Program-made: the position numbers and the translations under genes
From: Devosia sp.
GTDB lineage: Bacteria > Pseudomonadota > Alphaproteobacteria > Rhizobiales > Devosiaceae
Assembly (NCBI GenBank): GCA_011322005.1
Contig: DROE01000300.1
Location: 1 to 12,454 of the forward strand
Direction of reading: 5' to 3'
Length of the DNA: 12,454 nt
Part shown: positions 6,219 through 12,454 of the stretch, piece by piece
Numbering within the stretch: the first letter of the stretch is position 1
Layout of the letters: each line of letters begins with the position of its first letter
Notes under the pieces: generated by a model
What the model was told of the DNA's origin: nothing
Database searches by the model: none
What the model saw: only the letters and a program-made list of their open reading frames with translations

Positions 6219-7112
6219 ATGGCGACAAGCACGAAAAGAACGGACTATTTCCCTTACCTGCTGCTCATTCCGGCACTGGTGGTAACGCTGTTGATCGTCG
6301 CCTGGCCGGTGGTTGAAACCATCAGACTTTCTTTTACGGATGCGTCACTCAAGCCGACAGAAAACTTTGTCGGGTTGGAAAATTACGAGAAGATGTTCGC
6401 CCGCAAGTTTCCCGAAACAATATTCCGCACATTTTACTGGATGGGTGTTTCGGTCGGTCTGAAGATGATTATCGGCATTGCAGGGGCAGCACTTCTCAAT
6501 TCCGCCATTCCAGGGCGCAGTCTGTTCAGAGTGCTGGTCATGCCGCCCTGGATTGTGCCCATAGCCATCGGTGTTTTTATCTGGAGCTGGATGTATAACG
6601 GCCAGTTCGGCATGATTTCGGGCCTGCTGCAGCGCTTCGGGATGATTGCCGAGCCCATGGAATTTCTGGCCTATCGAAATTCGGCCTTCTTTTCGACCAT
6701 TGTCACCGATGTGTGGATCGGCACGCCCCTGGTCACCATCTACCTGCTTGCCGCAATGCAAGGGGTGAGGTCCGACCTGCTCGAGGCGGCATGGGTTGAT
6801 GGAGCGGGACGTTTTTACCGGTTCCGGCGCATCACGCTGCCCCTGATCATGCCCGCGGTGGCCACAATGTCCCTGCTCTCGGCGATCTGGACGTTCAACT
6901 CCTTCGACATTATCTGGATATTGACGGAAGGGGGGCCGCGCAACGCCACCACCACCATGATTATTGATACATACAAGACCGCCATATCCCGCTTCAAATA
7001 CGGGGAGGGGTCGGCGCGGGCTGTGATGATCGTCTTGTTCCTGAGCCTGTTTGCCGGATTCTACTTCCTGATGATTTCACGGATCGCCAAAAGGGAGGTC
7101 GGCAATGATTAA
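6219..7112 (+). CDS. Sugar-type ABC transporter permease, MalF/UgpA-like
   Basis: First membrane subunit of a CUT1-type ABC importer. The 297-residue product has about six transmembrane segments, the first near residues 13-31, with no long periplasmic insertion. The cytoplasmic EAA loop that docks on the ATPase is at 189-208 (EAAWVDGAG, then RITLPLI), close to the family consensus. The conserved NSFDIIWILTEGGP segment typical of UgpA/MalF follows. The start at 6219 is 8 bp after the oxidoreductase stop, and the ribosome binding site TAAGGGG overlaps that stop, which indicates translational coupling. It pairs with the next permease as a heterodimer. Confidence 0.93.
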   Translation: MATSTKRTDYFPYLLLIPALVVTLLIVAWPVVETIRLSFTDASLKPTENFVGLENYEKMFARKFPETIFRTFYWMGVSVGLKMIIGIAGAALLNSAIPGRSLFRVLVMPPWIVPIAIGVFIWSWMYNGQFGMISGLLQRFGMIAEPMEFLAYRNSAFFSTIVTDVWIGTPLVTIYLLAAMQGVRSDLLEAAWVDGAGRFYRFRRITLPLIMPAVATMSLLSAIWTFNSFDIIWILTEGGPRNATTTMIIDTYKTAISRFKYGEGSARAVMIVLFLSLFAGFYFLMISRIAKREVGND

Positions 7113-7947
7113 CAAGTACCGCTGGTGGGAACTGGTTCTGATCTATTGTGGTGTCGCGGTGTTCCTGACCTTCATTCTGGCGCCTTTCCTTGAGGCTTTC
7201 ATGGTGTCGCTGCGCCCGATAACTTCAATATTTTCAATACCCTACAGGTTCATCACAGATGAGATGTCGTTTGACTCCTATTTCTCCATGTGGAGCAGCG
7301 TACCCCTTTTGTGGCTCTATATGTTCAACTCCTTCATGATTGCGGCGGCCGTAACCTTCTTTGCCCTGCTGGCAGTCATCCCGGCGGCATATGCGTTCGC
7401 CCGCTTCGAATTCAAGGGGCGCGACGGCATGCTCACTGCGTTTTTGGCCATCAACATGGTCTCCGGCGCGGTGCTGCTTATTCCGCTTTACAAGGTGATG
7501 CAGCAAATGGGGCTGCTCAATACCTATTTTGCCATGATTACTCCGGGGGTGGCGTTTTCAATTCCCACCGGCATCTGGCTGCTGCGCTCCTATCTGCTGA
7601 AAATTCCAAAGGAGCTGGAGGAAGCGGCCTGGGCTGACGGCGCCACCCGGCTCTATACGCTGCGCCGGGTCATATTGCCCATCGCCATGCCCGGCATCGT
7701 TGTGGTGGCGATAGCCACTTTTATCGGTGCCTACGCCCAGCAATTCCTGTTTGCTCTGACGTTCAACTCCGTCAACGAGCTTAACCCCTTGCCGGTTGGC
7801 CTGTTCCAGTTCTTTGGTCGTCAGACCGTGGTCTGGAACGAGCTGATGGCCGCAAGTCTGGTCGGCATCTTGCCAGTGCTGATCGTTTACATCTTCCTCC
7901 AGCGTTATATCGTTGCCGGTCTGACGGCCGGTGCGATCAAGGAGTAG
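7105..7947 (+). CDS. Sugar-type ABC transporter permease, MalG/UgpE-like
   Basis: Second membrane subunit of the importer. The 280-residue product has about six transmembrane helices starting near residues 10-30. The EAA loop is at 173-192 (EAAWADGATR, then RVILPIAMPG), and AAYAFARFEFKGR (94-106) is typical of MalG/UgpE. Its ATG lies inside the end of the first permease, with an 8-bp overlap, and AGGGAGG (7092-7098) provides the ribosome binding site. The overlap implies coupled translation of the two subunits. Confidence 0.93.
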   Translation: MINKYRWWELVLIYCGVAVFLTFILAPFLEAFMVSLRPITSIFSIPYRFITDEMSFDSYFSMWSSVPLLWLYMFNSFMIAAAVTFFALLAVIPAAYAFARFEFKGRDGMLTAFLAINMVSGAVLLIPLYKVMQQMGLLNTYFAMITPGVAFSIPTGIWLLRSYLLKIPKELEEAAWADGATRLYTLRRVILPIAMPGIVVVAIATFIGAYAQQFLFALTFNSVNELNPLPVGLFQFFGRQTVVWNELMAASLVGILPVLIVYIFLQRYIVAGLTAGAIKE

Positions 7948-7969
7948 GATCACGCAAATGGCAAACATT

Positions 7970-7975
7970 AGGGAG
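7970..7975 (+). promoter_or_regulatory. Shine-Dalgarno deciding the start of the substrate-binding protein
   Basis: AGGGAG ends 6 bp before ATG 7982. Earlier in-frame starts (GTG 7931, ATG 7958) would add charged residues before the signal peptide. AAGGAG at 7939-7944 is too far from 7958. The 7982 start gives a clean signal peptide. Confidence 0.75.
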
Positions 7976-7981
7976 AGACAG

Positions 7982-9193
7982 ATGAAACTCACGCCAATTC
8001 TTTTGAGTGGCGCACTTGTTCTGGCCGGGCTGGGAACAGCGTTGGGCCAGGAGACACGCATTCACTTCATAAATTGCGGAGACGATCAGGGTGGGGGCAA
8101 TGCTGTGCATACGCGCCTCATCGCTGAGTGGGAAGCTGCAAATCCGGGGTACAAGGTCGATCGGGAGTTCGTTCCCTGGGGACAGTGCCAGGAAAAATCC
8201 ACCACGCTGGCCTCGGCCGGTGACGCGCCCGCACTGGCCTATATGGGTTCGCGCACCCTCAAGCAGCTTTCGGCCAATGATCTGATTGTTCCGATTGACA
8301 TGACCGATGCGGAAAAGGCTACCTATGCCGACCCGGTTCTGGGAACGATTACCGCAAACGGTCAGGTCTGGGGTGCGCCCATCGCGTTTTCAACCAAGGC
8401 GCTCTATTGGAACAAGGACCTGTTTGCAGAAGCCGGTCTTGACCCTGAAACTCCACCCGCAACCTGGGACGAGTGGCTGGCAGCGGCGACCGCGATCAAC
8501 GAGAAAACCGACGCCAACGGCATGGGGATTGCAGCCGCTTCGTTCGACAACACCATGCACCAGTTCATGAACTATGTGTATACGAATGGTGGGGAGGTCA
8601 TCAATTCGGATGGCGAGATCGTTTTCAACTCGCCCAACAATGTCGAAGCGCTGGAAATGTATGCGGCGCTTGCCGAAGTCGCTCAGCCCGGGCCGATTGC
8701 CTATGACCGGGGCAAACTGCGCCCGCTGTTCATCGAGGGTCAGATCGGCATGATGATTTCCGGTCCCTGGGAGCGCCGGCTGATCGGTGATGTGAACTGG
8801 GGCGTCGCGCCCATTCCGGTTGGCCCCAGAGGCGGGCCGGGTACGCTTTTGATTACGGATTCCCTTGCGGTTTTCAAGGGGACCGGGGTTGAAGAGCAGG
8901 CACTTTCGCTGGCCAAGTGGCTCACAAGCCCGGACAATCAGCTTGAGTTTGAACTTGCTTCGGGCCTGACGCCATTGCGTGACATGCCCGGTGTGCAGGC
9001 CATCCGCGACGAGGACCCCACCTGGAACGCCTTTCTGGATGCGATTGCCACCGGTGGTCCCGAGCCTTTTGTAACCGATTATGTGGGTTTGCAGGATGCC
9101 ATCAACGAAGCAGTCCAATCGGTTATTCTGGGTGAAGCATCGGCAGAGGACGCCATTGCTGATGCCGCCGATCTGCTGGAAGACTACAAATAA
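7982..9193 (+). CDS. Periplasmic substrate-binding protein of the sugar-type ABC importer
   Basis: Captures the transported compound in the periplasm. The 403-residue precursor begins with a Sec signal peptide (MKLTPILLSGALVLAGLGTALGQ) with likely cleavage after Gly22. There is no lipobox Cys, so the protein is soluble. The mature part is a family 1 extracellular solute-binding protein (MalE/UgpB-like). Typical segments are LIAEWEAANPGYKV, FSTKALYWNKDLFAEAGLD, WDEWLAAATAI, FIEGQIGMMISGPW and a C-terminal acidic helix. The only two cysteines, Cys32 and Cys69, both lie in the first lobe and could form a disulfide. The ligand cannot be told from sequence. It follows the permeases by 34 bp and is followed by a strong stem-loop before the ATPase gene. 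Confidence 0.93.
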   Translation: MKLTPILLSGALVLAGLGTALGQETRIHFINCGDDQGGGNAVHTRLIAEWEAANPGYKVDREFVPWGQCQEKSTTLASAGDAPALAYMGSRTLKQLSANDLIVPIDMTDAEKATYADPVLGTITANGQVWGAPIAFSTKALYWNKDLFAEAGLDPETPPATWDEWLAAATAINEKTDANGMGIAAASFDNTMHQFMNYVYTNGGEVINSDGEIVFNSPNNVEALEMYAALAEVAQPGPIAYDRGKLRPLFIEGQIGMMISGPWERRLIGDVNWGVAPIPVGPRGGPGTLLITDSLAVFKGTGVEEQALSLAKWLTSPDNQLEFELASGLTPLRDMPGVQAIRDEDPTWNAFLDAIATGGPEPFVTDYVGLQDAINEAVQSVILGEASAEDAIADAADLLEDYK

Positions 9194-9201
9194 AATCAAC
9201 C

Positions 9202-9240
9202 AAGCCGGACCCCGACCCTTATCGGGTCGGGGCCCGGTTT
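9202..9240 (+). terminator. Strong stem-loop between binding-protein and ATPase genes (partial terminator or mRNA stabiliser)
   Basis: CCGGACCCCGACCC (9205-9218) pairs with GGGTCGGGGCCCGG (9224-9237) around a 5-nt loop, with one A-C mismatch. Three more pairs (one G-U) bring the stem to about 17 bp. It is followed by TTTATTCGTAT rather than a solid T-run. Placed 11 bp after the binding-protein stop, it would protect or end that message and lower expression of the downstream ATPase. This fits the usual excess of binding protein over membrane complex. No obvious separate promoter lies between it and ATG 9268. Confidence 0.75.
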
Positions 9241-9267
9241 ATTCGTATAAAACAGGGAATTGAATAT

Positions 9268-10398
<1,131 letters not shown>

Positions 10399-10416
10399 GC
10401 TGATGTCCGGGGCTTG

Positions 10417-11499
10417 CTACCAAACCCGTCCACGGGCGGCGATGGTTTCAAGCCGGGTGACTTTTCCCCCTTTGTGAAACACCACCCTGTCAAACAGGTT
10501 TGACACCACGCAGGTATGGTTGGGGATGATGCGCAGCTTTTCCCCGATCTCCGGGCGTTTGCCCGTAACCGCGCTCAAATCAACAGAGCCATGCTCTTCG
10601 GAGAGTTCAACGATTCTTGCCTTTGGGTATTCGGTTATTATTCCAAAGTCCTCAAACCCGAGCAGGTCAGAGGTCAGCCCCTTGGAGCCGGCGTCGATTA
10701 TGGCGCGGTTGGCGGTCGGGCGCGAGACCACTGTGGCCAGAATGGTCATGGCGCAATCCTCAAGCGTGCAGTGTCCGCTGCGCGCCATGGCGCGGTCGTT
10801 ATAGACATAGGTGCCCGCCCGGTGTTCGGTGGCACTGGGAACCAGATGAGAGTTGAACAGGCTTGGTGTGCCCCCATAAGAGATTGTGGGGCAGTCGAGC
10901 CCGGCACCGGTGAGCAGCACCAGCGCCCGGGCAAGGTATCTTTCGCTTTCAACTTCGCTGTCGGGCCTGGGATAGGTCATCAGCCCGCCAAACTTCAGAC
11001 CCGGACTGGCAGCGATCTTTTGCGCCAGAACAAGTGCCCGTTCGGGAGACTGCACACCGCAGCGCCCCGCCCCGGTATCGCACTCAACCAGAACCGTCAG
11101 GGCCTTCTCCGGTGAGAATGTGCCCGCCAGTCCCTCAATGGTGGTTTCGCTGTCAACGCAGACACTCAGTTTGGTTTTTTTGCTGAGTTTATAAAGCTCA
11201 ACGAGCTTTTCCTCACCTAAAATATTATAGGTAATGAGTATGTCCTCAAATCCGGCGTCGGCAAAAATCTCGGCTTCCGAGACCTTCTGGCAGTTGATGC
11301 CTTTTGCCCCGGCCTGCAACTGGGCTTGGGCAATGCGGGGAATTTTGTGGGTTTTGATATGGGGGCGGAACGAGCGGCCTATTTCGTCCATATAGTCCTG
11401 CACCCGGGCGATATTGGCGGCAACGATGTCCTCATCGATCACCGGCACCGGTGTTGAAAGCCTGTTGATGGATTGTCCGATTTCAGCTTCATATGCCAT
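10417..11499 (-). CDS. D-threonine aldolase/D-serine dehydratase-fold PLP enzyme
   Basis: PLP- and metal-dependent enzyme of the fold-III family that joins an alanine-racemase-type barrel to a D-serine dehydratase-like C-terminal domain. The 360-residue product carries the PLP lysine in RPHIKTHK (Lys49), ECDTGAGRCGV (139-149), the phosphate-binding SYGGTPS segment (207-213) and SEEHGS (300-305). The metal ligands lie in PNHTC (His328, Cys330). Known D-threonine aldolases use His-x-Asp there, while D-serine and threo-3-hydroxyaspartate dehydratases use His-x-Cys. The sequence thus leans to a dehydratase, though this is inference. ATG 11499 is chosen over GTG 11517 because GGAGG (11507-11511) sits 7 bp before it. 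It is 33 bp downstream of the M81 gene and most likely co-transcribed with it. Confidence 0.88.
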   Translation of the reverse strand: MAYEAEIGQSINRLSTPVPVIDEDIVAANIARVQDYMDEIGRSFRPHIKTHKIPRIAQAQLQAGAKGINCQKVSEAEIFADAGFEDILITYNILGEEKLVELYKLSKKTKLSVCVDSETTIEGLAGTFSPEKALTVLVECDTGAGRCGVQSPERALVLAQKIAASPGLKFGGLMTYPRPDSEVESERYLARALVLLTGAGLDCPTISYGGTPSLFNSHLVPSATEHRAGTYVYNDRAMARSGHCTLEDCAMTILATVVSRPTANRAIIDAGSKGLTSDLLGFEDFGIITEYPKARIVELSEEHGSVDLSAVTGKRPEIGEKLRIIPNHTCVVSNLFDRVVFHKGGKVTRLETIAARGRVW

Positions 11500-11506
11500 T
11501 GCATTG

Positions 11507-11511
11507 CCTCC
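11507..11511 (-). promoter_or_regulatory. Shine-Dalgarno choosing ATG 11499 for the PLP enzyme
   Basis: GGAGG on the minus strand ends 7 nt before ATG 11499. The longer GTG frame at 11517 would place this motif inside the coding sequence. The shorter start also gives the family's usual N-terminus shortly before LSTPVPVID. Confidence 0.7.
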
Positions 11512-11532
11512 GCTCACTGGTATTTTCAGCGA

Positions 11533-12454
11533 TTATTCCGCCTTTTCGTGGGGGTTGTCCACCAGTGGCCAGATGTCCCGGGGCGCCTTCAGATATGGTG
11601 TGGTCCTGGGCTCGTTGGGGTAGGGGGTTCCCGCCGAGCAATAAATGATTCTGGAGGCAATCCTGTCAAACGAGTCAAAAAAGTGGTTGGTGGATTTGAT
11701 GACAAGCAGCCTTTTTGATTTTGCCTCAATTCCCATGGTTGCAAACAGGCTGGCATCAAAACACTGGGCGCGGGTGGAGTTGAGCACCACCTCAATGCCG
11801 TCAAATTCAATCACTACCGCATCGCCAAAGGGAACCATTGATTGACCAAAACGCATGTGCGCATCGCGCACGATGCGTCTGACCCGCACGCGGGCGTCGA
11901 TGGGACTGCCGGTTCCAGGTGCCGATTTTGCCCCAAACCGCAAGGGAATTTCCGCCCCCTCGCCCGCTGCGATGCAGATTTGAACGGCAATCGGGTCCCA
12001 GATGGTTCCAAAGGCGGCATTTGTGACATTCTGGCGCAGAACTTCTTCAAGAATAATGGTGGCATCGCCCGCCGTGCCGCCTCCCGGATTATCCCAGACA
12101 TCGGCCATGACCACCGGACGCTTTTGCTCAGCCACCGCCACCGAAACCGCCTCGGCAGGAGAAAGTTGCGGGAACAGGTTGTTGCCGCGCATACCGAACA
12201 GTTCCATGCCCAGTTGCTTTGCCACCCGATCACCTTTTTCCCGGTTGTTGTTGGTAAGCACAACCATGTGCGTTCCCATTTCAGGCACGTCCCCGGCCAT
12301 AAAACCGTGAATGGCCGATATGGAGAGGATTTCGGGGTCGGACTGTTCCAGTGCCTTCATTTTTTCGACAAAGCCGCGCATGGGCTGGCGCGAGGTGGGG
12401 AATATATCAATCATCTTGCAATCAAAGCTCGACATGACCGGTTTGATATTTCCA
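11533..12454 (-). CDS. M81 family (MlrC-like) metallohydrolase, 5' partial
   Basis: The frame stays open to the window edge. Residues before the Met at 12435 (GNIKPV) continue the family pattern, so the true start lies beyond. About 306 of the usual ~500 residues are visible. The first part is the end of the M81 N-terminal domain (SSFDCKMIDIFPTSRQPMRG, then SAIHGFMAGDVPEMGTHMVV). The rest is the MlrC C-terminal domain, with ADVWDNPGGGTAGDATIILE and NSTRAQCFD. Microcystinase C, the founding member, is a zinc enzyme that cleaves linearised microcystin peptides at the Adda-Glu bond. Most homologues have no known substrate. Its stop is 33 bp before the PLP-enzyme ATG on the same strand, which indicates one operon. 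The family is clear; the reaction is not. Confidence 0.88.
   Translation of the reverse strand, partial: GNIKPVMSSFDCKMIDIFPTSRQPMRGFVEKMKALEQSDPEILSISAIHGFMAGDVPEMGTHMVVLTNNNREKGDRVAKQLGMELFGMRGNNLFPQLSPAEAVSVAVAEQKRPVVMADVWDNPGGGTAGDATIILEEVLRQNVTNAAFGTIWDPIAVQICIAAGEGAEIPLRFGAKSAPGTGSPIDARVRVRRIVRDAHMRFGQSMVPFGDAVVIEFDGIEVVLNSTRAQCFDASLFATMGIEAKSKRLLVIKSTNHFFDSFDRIASRIIYCSAGTPYPNEPRTTPYLKAPRDIWPLVDNPHEKAE

Noticed and set aside
7931..7981. Longer N-terminus of the binding protein from GTG 7931 or ATG 7958
   Set aside because: It would put charged residues before the signal peptide and overlap the permease end; the ribosome binding site fits ATG 7982.
10399..10416. Terminator in the 18-bp gap between the convergent ATPase and PLP-enzyme genes
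   Set aside because: No hairpin with a T-run fits in the gap; nearby short GC palindromes lie inside coding sequence and are weak.
10516..11115. Plus-strand frame of 199 codons opposite the PLP enzyme
   Set aside because: The opposite strand has all motifs of the PLP family and a proper ribosome binding site.

Overview
The window looks like a chromosomal segment of an alphaproteobacterium, probably in the Hyphomicrobiales (Devosia/Pelagibacterium/rhizobial type). This is an inference. It rests on moderately high GC, a monocistronic rpsD, a BacA/SbmA-type transporter, a CCCTC...GGGAGAGGG interspersed repeat and an MmyB-type XRE regulator. No 16S or other decisive phylogenetic marker is present.

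Layout. At 1-756 is the 3' part of an XRE/MmyB-like regulator (+). Positions 757-1099 hold no convincing protein gene. On the + strand they can fold by hand into a long rod-shaped RNA (about 778-956) resembling 6S RNA, followed by a T-rich tract, the rpsD leader hairpin and rpsD (S4, 1100-1717, +). A strong bidirectional terminator and a REP-like element separate rpsD from the convergent bacA/sbmA-type peptide transporter (1850-3115, -, TTG start). Upstream of bacA lie 337 bp without a gene but with two overlapping perfect palindromes. Next comes a Bcr/CflA-type MFS exporter (3453-4718, -). It is preceded by a 340-bp divergent regulatory region that also carries an open frame with no start codon, which looks like the tail of a lost gene.

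From 5059 to 10398 (+) runs one catabolic/transport operon. Its order is Gfo/Idh/MocA oxidoreductase, two CUT1-type ABC permeases overlapping by 8 bp, a periplasmic substrate-binding protein, a strong stem-loop, and a UgpC/MalK-type ATPase. Its promoter region has a perfect TTGACA box, a TGAAA-N5-TTTCA palindrome and two interleaved inverted repeats next to the ribosome binding site.

Convergent with it, only 18 bp away, is a two-gene minus-strand unit. It holds a D-threonine aldolase/D-serine dehydratase-fold PLP enzyme (10417-11499) and an M81 (MlrC-like) metallohydrolase that runs off the window (11533-12454). Together the operon and this pair look like an uptake and breakdown locus for one imported compound. 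The transporter would import it, the Gfo/Idh enzyme would oxidise or epimerise a polyol or sugar part, and the M81 and PLP enzymes would cleave an amide/peptide-like bond and process a beta-hydroxy or D-amino acid. The substrate is not determined by the sequence. This locus is the best candidate for an undescribed system here.
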